Assembly (NCBI GenBank): GCA_026874595.1
Contig: CM049312.1
Location: 24,421,956-24,485,955 of the forward strand
From: Sipunculus nudus
Lineage: Eukaryota > Annelida > Sipuncula > Golfingiida > Sipunculidae
Length of the DNA: 64,000 bases
Reading direction: 5' to 3'
Shown here: piece by piece, positions 1-11,055 of the stretch
Layout of the letters: every line of letters begins with the position of its first letter
Position numbering within the stretch: the stretch's first letter is position 1
Made by a program: the position numbers and the translations under genes
The notes under the pieces: model-generated
Seen by the model: the letters and a program-made list of their open reading frames with translations, nothing else
Database searches by the model: none
What the model was told of the DNA's origin: nothing

Positions 1-2576
1 GAATTTGATTGAACGATTTTGCCCTTTATTTTGATATTCATGTTCTTAACCGGGACTGTTGTGTTGCCAGGGAACCCCTCTGCGTCCCTACGTGTGATAT
101 GTGTGTGTATTTAAGGAAAATGTTTCATTTCTGTGGTGGTTTCGACATAAGTAAAGAATAAGCAAAGCATAAGCAAAGTGTAAGCAAAGGGTTCCCTCTT
201 CATAAATGCTTTCTTGAACCATTTTCTGAAGAAATAATGTATTATTTGACTTTGCGGGAGTCTAATCATGTCGAAAATACAAAGCAATGTAGTAAAATTG
301 AGGTAAAATTGGAAAATGAGTCCCTAAAATCCATATACAACTTTTAGAAAGTAGCAGAATTATATATTTGTGAATCTGATTGAACGGTTTTGACCTGTAT
401 TTTGATATTCATGTTCAGAAACGGGCACTGTTGTGTAGCCAGGGAATCCTTTCGGGTCCCTACGGGTCATATATGTTTAATTTTAGGAAAATGTTTCATT
501 TCTGTGGTGATTTCGACGTAAGGAAAGAATAAGCAAAGCATAGGCTAAGTGTAAGCAAAGGGATTTTCTCTTCATCAAAACTTTTTTGGACCCTTTTTCT
601 AAAGATATAATGTGTTATTGGCCTTTGCGGGATTGTAATTGTGTCGAAAATATCTAAACATTGTAGTTAAATTGTGGACAAATTGAAAAATGGGTCCCCA
701 AAAGCAATATATAACTTTTACAAAGCAGCAGAATTATATTTGTGATTTTGATTGAACGGGTTTGTCCTTTATTTTGATATTCATGTTCACTAACAGGCTC
801 TGTTGTGTAGCCAGGGAGCCCTTTTGCGTCCCTACGGGTGATATGTGTGTATTTAGGGAAAATGGTTCATTTCTGTGGTAATTTCGACGTAAGCAAAGAA
901 TAAGCAAAGCATAAGCAAAGTGTAACCAAAGGGTTTCCCTCTTCATAAATGCTTCTTGACACCATTTTCTGAAGTAATAATGTATCATTTCACTTTGCTG
1001 GAGTCTAATTAGGGGGAAAATATTAAAAAACTGAAGTTAAATTGTGGTAAAATTGGAAAATGGGTCCCCAAAATCCATATATAACTTTTAGAAAGTAGCA
1101 GAATTATATATTTGTTAATTTGATTAAACGGTTTTGACCTGTATTTTGATATTCATGTTCACAAACCGGCACTGTTGTGTACACAGGGAACAATTCTGCG
1201 TCCCTGCTGGTCATGTCTGTATGTATTTGAGGAAATTGTTTCATTCCTGTGATGATTTCTACGTAAGCAAAGAATAAGCAAAGCATAAGCAAAGTGAAAG
1301 AAACTTGATTCTCTCTTCATCAAAACATTTTGGGACCATTTTCTGAAGAAATAATGCGTCATTGGACTTTCTGTGAGTATAATTCTGTCAGGAATGGTTA
1401 AACAATAAATCTATATTGTGTCAAAATGAGAAAATGGGTCGAAAAAAATCAATAAATTACTTTAAAAAGTAGCAGTATTATACATTTGTAAATATCATTG
1501 AACGAACTTTCCCTTTATTTTTTCTTTATTCCTGTTCATTCTCCGGCACTCTTGTGTAGTCAGGGAAACCTTCTTCCACCCTACGGGTCATATAAGTGTG
1601 TATTCTAGGAAAATGTTTCATTTCTGTGGTGATTTCGACGTAAGCAAATAATAAGCAAAACATAAGCAAAGTGTAAGCAAAGGGTTTCCCTCTTCATAAA
1701 TGCTTTTTGCACAATTTTCTAAAGAAATAATGTATATTTGACTTTGCTGGAGTCCTTTTTATGTGGAAAATATTAAATAACTGTAGTTAAATTGTGGTAA
1801 AACTGGAAAATGGGTCCCCAAATTCCATATATAACTTTTAGCAAGCAGTAGAATTATAGATTTGTGATTTTGATTGAACGATTTAGCCCTTTATTTTGAT
1901 ATTCATGTTCATAACCGGCACTGCTGTGTAGCCAGGGAACCCTACGTAGCATATCTGGGTTACACATGTGTGTATTTTAGAAAAAAAAAATTCGTTTTTG
2001 TGGTGATTTCGACTTAAGCAAAGAATAAGCAAAGCATAAGCAAAGTGTAAGCAAAGGGTTTCCCTCTTCATAAATGCCTATTTGGGACCATTTTCTAAAG
2101 TAACAATGCATCATTGGACTTTCTGTGAGTCGAATTCTGTCAGGAATGGTTAAACAATGAAGCGATATTGTGTTAAAATTTAGAAAATGGGTCGAAAAAT
2201 TCAATAAAATACTTTAAAAAATAGCAGTATTATACATTTGTGGGTATCATTGAACGAGAACTTTCCCCTCTTTTTCTGTTCATTCTCCGGTACTGTTGTG
2301 TAACCAGGGAACACTTCTGCGTCCCTACGGGTCATATAAGTGTGTATTTTAGGAAAATGTTTCATTTCTGTGGTGATTTCGACGTAAGCAAAGAATAAGC
2401 AAAGCATAAGCAAAGTGTAAGCAAAGGGTTTCCCTCTTCATAAATGCTTTATGGTACAATTTTCTGAATAAATAATGTATTATTTGACTTTGCGGGAGTC
2501 TCATTCTGTGGAAAATATTAAATCACTTTAGTTAAATTGTGGTAAAACTGGAAAATGTGTCCCCAATTTCCATATA
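1..2576. repeat. ~373 bp satellite array, left block
   Basis: About seven head-to-tail units. The landmark 'ttgattgaacg' or its variant 'atcattgaacg' recurs near 1, 371, 745, 1118, 1490, 1867 and 2243, giving periods of 370-377 bp. Each unit contains four adjacent 11-bp repeats of the form (g/a)taagcaaag(n), followed by 'tttccctcttcataaatgc'. At least two subtypes alternate: one with 'tgaacggttttgacc' and 'ccccaaaatcc', the other with 'atcattgaacgaac' and 'gtcaggaatggttaaac'. Open frames here are by-products of the 11-bp repeats. No coding function is seen. Confidence 0.93.
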
Positions 2577-4450
2577 CAGTGGAGCGCCATTCATCCGAAC
2601 ACCGTTTATCCGTAAAATCGTTTATCCGTAATTAAAACTGGAGAACCAAAATTATGACCGTTTATCCGTAATTTTGAAAATCTGGAAATATAAAAATAAT
2701 ATTTATTCAATAAGAAGAACTGATAATGGCTCGTGTATTTACACTCGGTCGGTCGCGACTAATTATGAATGCATCACCCGTTCGTTTCTGCAGGTGTGAC
2801 AACGCCTAATTACAAGTTCATTCACAATTTAGCAAATCTTCACCACGACAACACAGCACTCAAGTTTCATGTCAGATGGAGTCAGGGTCTCGCAAGCGTA
2901 AACGCCATGTCCTGTCACTTGAAGACAAGCTTAGCATTCTGTAGAGACTTGATCGAGGCACCAAGGCAGCTGAGCTGGCCAGAGAGTTCAATGTTGGCAG
3001 ATCTACTATTAGCGACATCAAGAACAGTGGTCAGAAGCTATAGGATTTCAAGGGCCAGATGCCAGACACGCATGCTTCCAAGAGACGAAAGACGATGCGC
3101 ACGGCGTCTGATGACAAGCTGGATGCGGCCGTATACACATGGTTTCTGCAGGAACGGTCCAAAGGCAGCCCGGTCAAATCCCGATGGAAAAGGCAGCGAT
3201 GTACAACAAGTCGATGCATGGCTCTGACAGTACATTTTTGCGTCAAGTGGGTGGCTCAAGCGGTTCAAGGAACGTCACGGCATCCGGCAGCTTGAGATTC
3301 AGGGCGAGGCCTTGTCAGCGGACACCAGCCACATCGGCGAATTCCGATCCCACGTGCGTGAATTGCAAGAACGGGAAGGTTTGAGAGACTGTCAAGTGTA
3401 CAACGCCGACGAGACAGGTCTCTACTGGAAGGTTTTGCCTGACAAAACCCTAGCTGATGCGCCCGAGAAATGTGCTGCTGGACATAAGGTGTCAAAAAAG
3501 CGGATTACTGCTCTGTTGTTCACCAACGCAACCGGTGAACACAAAGTGCGCCCCCTGGTCATCGGGAAGTCAAGTAAACCAAGGTGTTTCAAGCACGTGA
3601 ACATGGACTCCCTGCCTGTGGCGTATCGGGCTCAGAAAAACGCGTGGATGAGCCGTGAGCTCTTCACGGATTGGTTTCACAAGGAATTCGTCCCGTCCGT
3701 CCGTCAGTATGCCAGGGAGAGTCTAAGGCAGACGCCAGCACGCGCATTACTTCTTGTGGACAACTGCCCCGCCCATCCCATTGAAGATGAACTGCGGACT
3801 AGTGCAGGAACATATGGTGTATCTTCCTGCCGAAGAACTGCACCAGTTAGGTGATGCCTGGAATGACCTGAGACAGTCTACAATCCACAAGTGCTGGAAG
3901 AATTCCCTTTTTCTGGAGCTTAAATCTCCTGCTGGTGCTCAGCCCCCAGCTGATGCGGATGAGGTGGAATCACCGACAGACATTCAGGTCAGCTCAGTTG
4001 CCAAGGCGGTGGACTCGGACTACAGTGAACTGATAGTTGCTGACTGGCTCCACTATGATGGTGATCTACCAACTGCTGCAATGCTGACAGACGAGGAGAT
4101 TGTGCAGTCAGTCACTCAAGAAGCTGCTCCCGAGACATCTGATAATGAGGAAGACACATCAGCCCCCGTGACGCCCCCACCCACAGCTTCAGAGGCATTT
4201 GTTCATGTCGAAGGTGTTCTATCGTGGTAAGAGAGCCTACCGAAGGCCGACCCGCTTCACTCGAGTGTGCTACGCTACATCAGAAATCAGGCAGGCAGTT
4301 ATCGTTCCAGGCAGTCTGATATCCACAGTTTTTTTAACTGATTTTATTATGTGACTTTCTCGATGCATGTGATCCGCCGAACCCCATGTTCATCAGTTTT
4401 CATGTGATATTTGTGTGATATTTCCGCACAATTGTTGTAAATAAACTGTG
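2577..4450 (+). mobile_element. Tigger/pogo-like DNA transposon, decayed, right end missing
   Basis: The left end starts 'cagtggagcgccattc' directly after a TA dinucleotide and is followed by repeats of 'cgtttatccgta', as in Tigger-like elements of the Tc1/mariner superfamily. The body carries a broken transposase. I find no matching inverted repeat on the right: sequence passes from 'aataaactgtg' straight into satellite at 4451. The element therefore inserted into the satellite array and later lost its right end along with a few satellite bases. Confidence 0.85.
2876..4230 (+). pseudogene. Tigger-like (DDE_1, CENP-B/jerky family) transposase pseudogene
   Basis: Translation from ATG 2876 gives a basic start and a Psq/CENP-B-type helix-turn-helix (LEDKLSIL, then RGTKAAELAREFNVGRSTIS), interrupted by TAG at 2942 and 3041. 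The frame then shifts near 3175 and 3235, so the second DNA-binding half (YNKSMHGSDSTF, GWLKRFKERHGI) lies in three frames. The catalytic core at 3312-3800 retains the first acid (YNADETGLYW) and the second (LLLVDNCPAHP). The segment that should carry the third acid is deleted near 3815, where the reading jumps from the beta-strand (MVYLP) to the C-terminal AEELHQLGDAWNDLRQSTI. An acidic C-terminus ends at 4230. Inactive. Family members catalyse cut-and-paste transposition at TA sites. Confidence 0.88.
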
Positions 4451-5691
4451 CAGAATTATATATTTGTGATTTTGATTGAACGATTTTGCCCTTTATTTTG
4501 ATATTCATGTTCATAACCGGCACTGTTGTGTAGCCAGGGAATCCTACGGGTCATATGTGTGTATTTCGGAAAATGTTTCATTTCTGTGGTGATTTCCCCG
4601 TAGCAAAGAATAAGCAAAGCACAGACAAAGTGTAAGCAAAGGGATATGTCTTCATAAATGCTTCTTGTCGCCATTTTCTGAAGAAATAATGTATTTTTGG
4701 ACTTTGTCTTGAGTATAATTATGTCGGAATATTTTTACGATGTAGATAAATTATGGTAAAATTGGAAAATTGGTCACCATAATCTATAGATAACCCTTTG
4801 AACGTAACAGAATTATATATTTGTGAATTTGATTGAACGGTTTTGACCTGTATTATGATATTCATGTTCGCAAACCGGCACTGTTGTGTAGCCAGGGAAC
4901 ACTTTTGCGTCCCTATGGGTCATATATGTGTGTATTTTAGGAAAATATTTCATTTCTGTGGTGACTTTGACGTAAGCAAAGAATAAGCAAAGCATAAGCA
5001 AAGTGTAAGCAAAGGGTTTCCCTCTTCATAAATGCTTCCTTGAGACAATTTTCAAAAGAAATAATGCATCATTAGATTTTCTGTGAGTCTAATTCTGTCA
5101 GGAATGGTTAAACAATGAAGCTTTATTGTGTCAAAATTAGAAAATGGGTAGAAAAAAATCAATAAATTACATAAAAATAGCAGTATTATACATTTGTGAA
5201 TATCATTGAACGAACATTCCCTTTATTTTTTTTATTCCTGTTCACTCTTCGGCATTGTTGTGTAGCCAGGGAACACTTCTGCGTCCCTATGGGTCATATA
5301 TGTGTCTATTTTAGGAAAATTTTTCATTTCTGTGGTGACTTCGACGTAAGCAAAGAATAAGCAAAGCATAAGCAAAGTGTAAGCAAAGGGTTTCCCTCTT
5401 CATAAATGCTTCCTTGAGACAATTTTCAAAAGAAATAATGCATCATTAGATTTTCTGTGAGTCTAACTCTGTCAGGAATGGTTAAACAATGAAGCTATAT
5501 ATTGTGTCAAAATTAGAAAATGGGTAGAAAAAATCAATAAATTACTTTAAAAGTAGCAGTATTATATATTTGTGATTTTGGTTGAACGGTTTTGACCTGT
5601 ATTTCGATATTCCTGTTCACAAACCGGAACTGTTGTGTAGCCAGGTACCCTTTCGAGTCCCAAGTGTAAGCAAAGGAATTCTCTCTTCATC
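4451..5691. repeat. ~373 bp satellite array, right block
   Basis: Continuation of the left block. The landmark recurs near 4467, 4826, 5200 and 5573, and the 11-bp 'taagcaaag' repeats near 4605, 4970 and 5345. The last unit is cut short at about 5691 ('ctcttcatcaag'). Confidence 0.92.
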
Positions 5692-6550
5692 AAGTCACCT
5701 GCTTAAACAAATATGCTATGGACCACCATAAAATACTAGAACTCATTTCGGACTTATTTTTTGCATGGATCGCCTCCAAAATTTTATCAATTGGTCCTAG
5801 CGTCGAGGTGTGGATCCGGGGGCGGATCTCAACTACCAACCATTTTTAAAACCAAATTTAAACCAAGACAGGTAAATTGCTTGGAATAATCATCAATGAT
5901 AGCCGTTGACCCCCCCCCCCCCCCTTGCAAAATATCCTGGATCCGCCGCTAATATCATTGCCAAAAGAGTTTGGGGAGGGGGGGGGGGCACGTGCATCCC
6001 CTCCCCCTCACATTTTCCCACCAAGATGCCTTTTTTATTAAAAATGTTCAGTTAACTCTTAAAATGATCTTTCTCTATTTTCATCAACCACATACAAAGA
6101 TTCAGCAGGTAGTCAGTGCCAGGCTTCCATATCTTACCCTTTTTCCTCTCATAAAATCATTACATGGTCTTTTCTCTTCAAATCCTGAATCATGGTAGCC
6201 TATTATATAATTCCTTTTGTGATAGGGGAAATATGAAATTTGTTCATTTATTTTTTTATATGTTGTATAACATAATAATTATTGCAGAATGCCCTTGTCA
6301 CGGTACATTTCCATTCTCTGGTGCCCATTATAAATTTGGGTGTACTGATTTCCTGACATAACTTACAACACATATCTGTTCGCCTTAATTCAGGCCTACA
6401 TTATGTCACTGAATGCCCGAACTGTAAAATGGGACATAAATTTCATATCATAGTATCGGGACGTATATGCAAGTGTAACAGACAATTTCCGATGGGACAA
6501 CTGTGGGGGTGGGGGGGGAGTGTAAGGGGGTGTTTTGGTTAATTGTAGTG
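5692..6550. other. Intergenic, dispersed-repeat fragments
   Basis: The stretch 5693-5780 ('taaacaaatatgctatgg', then 'gcatggatcgcctcc') resembles 51000-51090, so it belongs to a dispersed repeat. Homopolymer C and G runs lie near 5911 and 5977 beside 'ctggatccgccgct'. No supportable gene. The short open frames here have no recognisable domain. Confidence 0.6.

Positions 6551-6623
<73 letters not shown>
6551..6623. repeat. (TA)n microsatellite
   Basis: Nearly pure alternating TA for about 70 bp. Open frames reading Tyr-Ile repeats on either strand are artefacts of it. Confidence 0.97.
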
Positions 6624-6636
<13 letters not shown>

Positions 6637-6826
6637 CAAAGAATTATTTAATATGTTATATTTTACTTCTTATTTATGATGTGAACTTAAATCATATTTT
6701 TATATATATGTCTATTTATATGTCTTACTTTAAACGCTTTAATATGGGGACTGCCCATGATTAGGGGGACCATATGTCTTCCTAATAAATTTAACAATTT
6801 TTTTAGTGGTAAAACATTAAAAATTG

Positions 6827-6829
<3 letters not shown>

Positions 6830-6868
<39 letters not shown>
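6830..6868. repeat. (TA)n microsatellite
   Basis: Alternating TA tract about 90 bp upstream of the left end of the Penelope-like element. Confidence 0.96.
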
Positions 6869-6871
<3 letters not shown>

Positions 6872-6985
6872 TTGTATATAGTCATAACTTGTTGCAAAAA
6901 CTGATGACAGAGTGCTCCATGGGTGACCAGAGCATTTCTTTGTTGTACAGAAAGAACTAAACGAGTTTTTCTGTAGGCATTTCAT

Positions 6986-7033
6986 GACTAATTAGTTTCG
7001 GACCACACGCTCAGAGCGTGTGGCACTCTTCAG
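6986..7033 (-). ncRNA. Hammerhead-ribozyme-like motif, left end
   Basis: On the minus strand: CTGAAGA (fits the core CUGANGA), a 12-bp helix around GCCACACGCT/AGCGTGTGGT with one mismatch and a wobble, then GAAA, the short self-complementary CTAATTAG and the cleavage-type triplet GTC ending at 6986. Core order and the very short stem III match the type I hammerheads known from Penelope-like elements. Stem I looks weak, so activity is uncertain. Confidence 0.68.
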
Positions 7034-7128
7034 ACAAGCAACACCCCCATATCAAGAAGCACTCTAAAAAATCGGATACAAGTACCAATTGTGATTTACA
7101 CCAAAAACAGACAGTAACAGCAGTCAAA

Positions 7129-7812
7129 AGAAAAAAAAACGAAAGCGAAACATCATATGGTTTTATCCACCATACAGTTAAAATGTCGCCACCAACATCG
7201 GCCGAAATTTCTATAAAATGCTCGATGAAGAGTTTTTCCCAAACCATGTACTACACAAGCTGTTCAACCGCAACTAAATCAAAATCAGCTACAGCTGCAT
7301 GACCAACCTAAAACAGAACATTGATGGGCACAATAGAACTATCATCTCCAAAAACAGCGAAACACCACTAGCCATAAAATGCAACTGTAGAAATCCCACA
7401 GACTGCCCTATACCCGAACAATGCTTTACAGAGTCAGTTATATATCTGGCAACTGTTACCACTGAAGACAACAGTCATAAAGCATATCAGACATACGTCG
7501 GCTCAACACAGAACCCCTTTTGAAACCAGACTTAATAACCACAAAACCTCGTTCAAGAATGCAGCTAGCAAACAAAGCACAGAGCTTAGTAAATACATCT
7601 GGGAACTAAAAGATAACAACGTGCGCCAAAACATAACATGGAAAATTCTCAAACGTGCAAAACCCTACTCTGCGGCAACAAACAGATGTAATTTGTGCCT
7701 TTGGGAGAAATACTTCATTATATGTAAACCTTAACTCGCAACTCTAAACAAAAGAAATGAACTTGTGAAGGCATGTAAACACGCACATAAATTCCTGCTG
7801 CGGAATATATAA
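7129..7812 (+). pseudogene. Penelope-like polyprotein C-terminus with GIY-YIG endonuclease, broken
   Basis: Reading from about 7129 gives KRNIIWFYPPYS, a stop, NVATNIGRNFYKMLDEEF, LHKLFNRN, a stop, then ISYSCMTNLKQNIDGHNRTI. A zinc-ribbon-like block follows (CNCRNPTDCPI, QCFTESVIYLATV) and the GIY-YIG-type strand TYVGSTQNPF. A single-base shift near 7520 continues as FETRLNNHKTSFKN, TELSKYIWELKDNN and CNLCLWEKYFI, with another stop before the terminal KHAHKFLLRNI and TAA at 7812. This is the conserved C-terminal region of GIY-YIG Penelope-like elements, which nicks target DNA during retrotransposition. At least three stops and one frameshift make it inactive. Confidence 0.85.
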
Positions 7813-8013
7813 CAACAACCCCAAACAAGCGACAACGAATAGACCAGCACAATATTAATCTCGGGTTTTCTTATACGCAGCCCCCAGCATTCGGACCAGT
7901 GAAAAATACCAGATGCCGGCCCTCAACAAAGATGGATGTCACCTCACAGCTCATCATGACTCCAGTGACTTTACCCCGCAACTAATATTCACAGCACTGT
8001 TAGGCTAAATCAT

Positions 8014-8061
8014 CTGTAGAGTCCCACACGCTCTAAGCGTGTGGTACGAAACTAATTAGTC
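8014..8061 (+). ncRNA. Hammerhead-ribozyme-like motif, right end, mutated core
   Basis: CTGTAGAG where CTGANGAG is expected, a helix GTCCCACACGCT/AGCGTGTGGTAC with one mismatch, then GAAA, CTAATTAG and GTC. The helix and the 3' core are intact, but the conserved A of CUGA is replaced (UA for AU), so this copy is probably dead. It is the inverted partner of the motif at 6986-7033. Confidence 0.6.
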
Positions 8062-8087
8062 AGAAAAACTAGTTTAGTTTTTTCTGT

Positions 8088-8089
8088 AG

Positions 8090-8151
<62 letters not shown>
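8088..8151. repeat. (AT)n(GT)n compound microsatellite
   Basis: Alternating AT followed by about 20 GT units, directly after the right end of the Penelope-like element. Confidence 0.97.
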
Positions 8152-8152
<1 letters not shown>

Positions 8153-9208
8153 TTTGTGATATTATATGTGATTTTTAACTAGTATTACTGGAGATTGATT
8201 TTATTTCTTGTGACTGTGTTTGTAACACAACATGTAACTTGGCTTATCTAGCCAGGCATACAAGATGCTGCCTAAACGTTTGTGTCCTAAGTGTTATTTA
8301 TTAACACATTTGCACCCTTAACTTATGGTCAGACATTTGTGGTGAAGACAAATTAACTTGCTATTTTGTCTATCCGGCCTTTCATGTAACTTTGTTGGTA
8401 TATGGCACAATTTTAGCTCAGTGCGTCATCTGAGATACATCTGATCTGTGATTACTGTCCGACCAGACGTCCGTGATTATGGCACACAAAACAATTTACG
8501 CTCTAAATACCTTACATGTAATTAGCGGGAAAACTACCCAACCCTGAAAACAGGGCATTGTGTTCCATATTCTTTGCGATATCTAGAAAATAGCCCCTTT
8601 TCATAATGATCCTTTCTTTATGTGGGCACTTGAAATAAGGTCAGCATTTAGTTAGATATGAAATTATTAGCTATAATGTCACAGCAGCAACCATATCTAT
8701 AGTAAAGTTATATTTTATCTTGTGAAGCACGTGTTCGTGAAAGTCTTTGATTTAATTAATATTTTAGATATTGTCCACACACAATACAAGAAACTCCTTC
8801 ATGTGCATGTTTTGAGGATGTAATATACTTTCTTCGTTTTTCTGGTTGGTTAATTCATTATATTTCCTTGATACAACAAGAGTCAGAAGCAATAAATATG
8901 AAAATCAGAAAATATTTTATTCTTCATGAATTTTGTTTCATAGAGATTAATATTTTTTTTCTAATTTCGAAAAGAAATCATTGGGGAAATACATGGGTGA
9001 ATATTCATGCTTTAAAAAAATCAGAAAAGATATATCGTTCACTGTCATTGATCACAATAATAGTAAATTGCTCCGGTCATTTAATCATAAAATATCACAA
9101 AAATATTAATTGCTAATTCAAACATGCTGCTGGTTTCTTTTATTTAGTCAATTTAAAGATTATTGAAATTTAAATTCGTTTAAAATATATATAAAGACTT
9201 TTCCTAAA
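8152..9208. other. Intergenic, no recognisable feature
   Basis: AT-rich, with open frames under 85 codons and no motif or splice-consistent homology to other parts of the window. Confidence 0.5.
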
Positions 9209-9457
9209 CAGGGCCATAGCCTCGGGGATGGTGGGCAGGTGACAGGGCTGCCCCCCCCCCCCCCGGAATTAAGGTGCAAAAAAAAAATGCAAAGTATATA
9301 TTCTGTATGAAAATGCATCCTCTGCCAGCAACAAAATGCACCAGAATGCAGTAGTATACATACTTACACCCCCTCCTACACCCTCCATCCCCGGGGGCTT
9401 TGCCGTTTTTCGCTTCCGCTTACTGCCCTCTGTTATATTGTTAAGGCTACTGCCCTG
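9209..9457. mobile_element. Short non-autonomous inverted-repeat element (MITE-like)
   Basis: The left end reads CAGGGCCATAGCC. The right end, on the opposite strand, reads CAGGGCAGTAGCC, giving 11 of 13 matching bases as terminal inverted repeats 249 bp apart. A C-run and 'aaaatgca' repeats lie inside. No coding capacity. I cannot make out a clean target duplication, so the superfamily is unassigned. Confidence 0.6.
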
Positions 9458-9809
9458 CTGAATAAACCGTTTATTTTTATGTGAATCTTAATATATTCCA
9501 TGATTTGTCTTTTAAACTAAACTGTATGCTTATAAACTCATTTTCTTGTACATCTTTAACCGAATTTTTATTTTAAATTCTTCCTTAGTTTACAAATATT
9601 GCATCCCCTGTTTATTTTTGTCTTGGGTAGCCTGATTGTTCCAAGATTGTAACCGAGACCCCCCCCCCCCCAACACACATATTCATCCTCGCCCTAAAAC
9701 TACACCCTCTTACTAAGGAAACAGTGCTAGTTTCGCACCCACCTTACAATATATCTTCCCAACATCTTCATGCCAGATTTGTTTGTATAAATCCACTGTC
9801 ATTCCAGAA
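9458..9809. other. Intergenic, no recognisable feature
   Basis: AT-rich with a C homopolymer near 9660. Nothing supportable. Confidence 0.45.
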
Positions 9810-11055
9810 TATTGACAGACAATTTTTTTGGCAGACCTGAGGTCCATATAAAGGAGTTGTCACATTCAGCGGTCACGGTTCAAGTTTCATCAAAATCACC
9901 ATGCTATGTGTCCAGACCCACAGATCCCAGCCAGTTAGCTATATATAGTGCATCTCAACACAGTTCCCGTAAAGGAGGTCTCTCTGCCTTCGAAGGGCAC
10001 ACAATAGCCTTCACCTACCCCTGGCAGCTTTCAAGAGAGCGATGTATTTTGTCAAGCTGCCTATTGTGCGCAAAACAAACCTTACCATCCAGCAGCAGAG
10101 GAAGTGAAGAAGACGTCAGTTGTCCAAAACTACTGGCACTGGAAAAGTTGTATAGACGAGACGGTGTCTGATGTCATTAATTCAAACACATCGATGGGCA
10201 TCCTACTGTACAGCAAAGGGAAGCCTGCCCTGTTTTTACTGCAGATTTGGTGAAGCCCATTGACTTATCATCTTCAGTCACTGTGGGGAAAGTGCCTTCT
10301 CTGCTGGTCTCTTCACGGATTGGAAAAACAGTTTAGAAAAGTTAAGGAAAAAACGAGAATTCAAAGTTTCATAAAGAGGCGGTTACGAGAGTCACATGTT
10401 ACCTAGATAAGAATATCAATGTTGCGACAACATTGAGCCAGCACCTCAGCAACCTTCAAGATACCTTCTGAAGCAGCTGACCAGCATCATGTATATGGGA
10501 CGTCAAGCTATAGGCCTCGGGAAAGCTGATGAACTGGACAGTAACCTTATGCTGTTACTAAAGCTGACATCAGAGGATGTGCCAGCCCTTTACCAGTGGA
10601 TAGAGAATGATAACTACCTCAGCCATGATATCATCAATGAGATGTTAGAATAAACGGCTACTTCTGTTAAATAACAACTCTTGGTGACATTCACACATCA
10701 CAATTATTCTGATTGATGGCGGATGAATCAAGAGACATTAGCAACATAGAACAAATGTGTGATACGATGGGTTTCAAACAACCTGGAAATTAATGAAGAT
10801 TGCATTGGAATGTATGCATTCAACATAATGGATGCTGAACGTATTACCAGTGCACTTAAGGACATCTTATTGAGGTGTAACATCAGACTTTCTGATTGTC
10901 GATGGCAGGCGTATGATGGGACAGCAACAATGTCTGGGCCACTGACTGGATTAGCTGCACGTCTACAGACAGAATGCCCTGCAGCACTTTATCTCAACTG
11001 CGCGCATTATAATCTTGACTTAGCCCATCAGAGTTGCTCCAGGGAAAGCTTTTAA
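9810..11055 (+). pseudogene. hAT-like transposase (ZMYM1/TTF-zinc-finger, DUF4371 type), broken
   Basis: The clearest part is 10500-11055. In scattered frames it reads GLGKADELDSNLMLLLKLTS, EDVPALYQWIEND, YLSHDIINEMLE and DESRDISN, then one open frame gives RWVSNNLEINEDCIGMYAF, LRCNIRLSDCRWQAYDG, TATMSGPLTGLAARLQ and CPAALYLNCAH. This order is characteristic of the ZMYM1/DUF4371 group of hAT-derived transposases; QAYDGA.NMSG is their best-known signature, here WQAYDGTATMSG. Upstream, 9810-10390 shows weaker TTF-type zinc-finger similarity (TDWKNSLEKLRKKREF). Many stops and frameshifts, and the C-terminal dimerisation region is absent. No function is expected. Confidence 0.82.

Larger units (their letters stand above)
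6957..8078 (+). mobile_element. Penelope-like retroelement fragment with inverted hammerhead-bearing ends
   Basis: A ~1.1 kb unit with the C-terminal part of a Penelope-like polyprotein on the plus strand. Its ends are near-identical in inverted orientation: 6959-7033 reads, on the minus strand, the same order of motifs as 8014-8076 on the plus strand (CTG..AGAG, a long hairpin around 'cacacgct', CGAAACTAATTAGTC, then AGAAAAACT.GTTTA). The right end abuts (AT)n(GT)n and the left lies near (TA)n. Penelope-like elements commonly have partly inverted terminal repeats and 5' truncations. The reverse transcriptase core is absent. Confidence 0.82.

Noticed and set aside
734-2413. Repeated minus-strand frames with LHFAYALLILCLRRN
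   Set aside because: They arise from the 11-bp repeats of the satellite and recur with its period.
1-5691. CENP-B box in the satellite
   Set aside because: I looked for the nTTCGnnnnAnnCGGGn pattern and found no convincing match.
6270-6480. Cys-rich segments reading ECPCHGTF and TECPNCKMGHKF
   Set aside because: No splice support, no known domain and stops between them.
6448-6639. Frames rich in Tyr-Ile
   Set aside because: Translations of (TA)n tracts. The same applies to similar frames near 6803, 16887, 17074, 20604 and 36320.
6901-6950. A second CTGATGA near the Penelope-like left end, with a possible hairpin
   Set aside because: No GAAA and no cleavage triplet follow in the right order, so it is not called a hammerhead.
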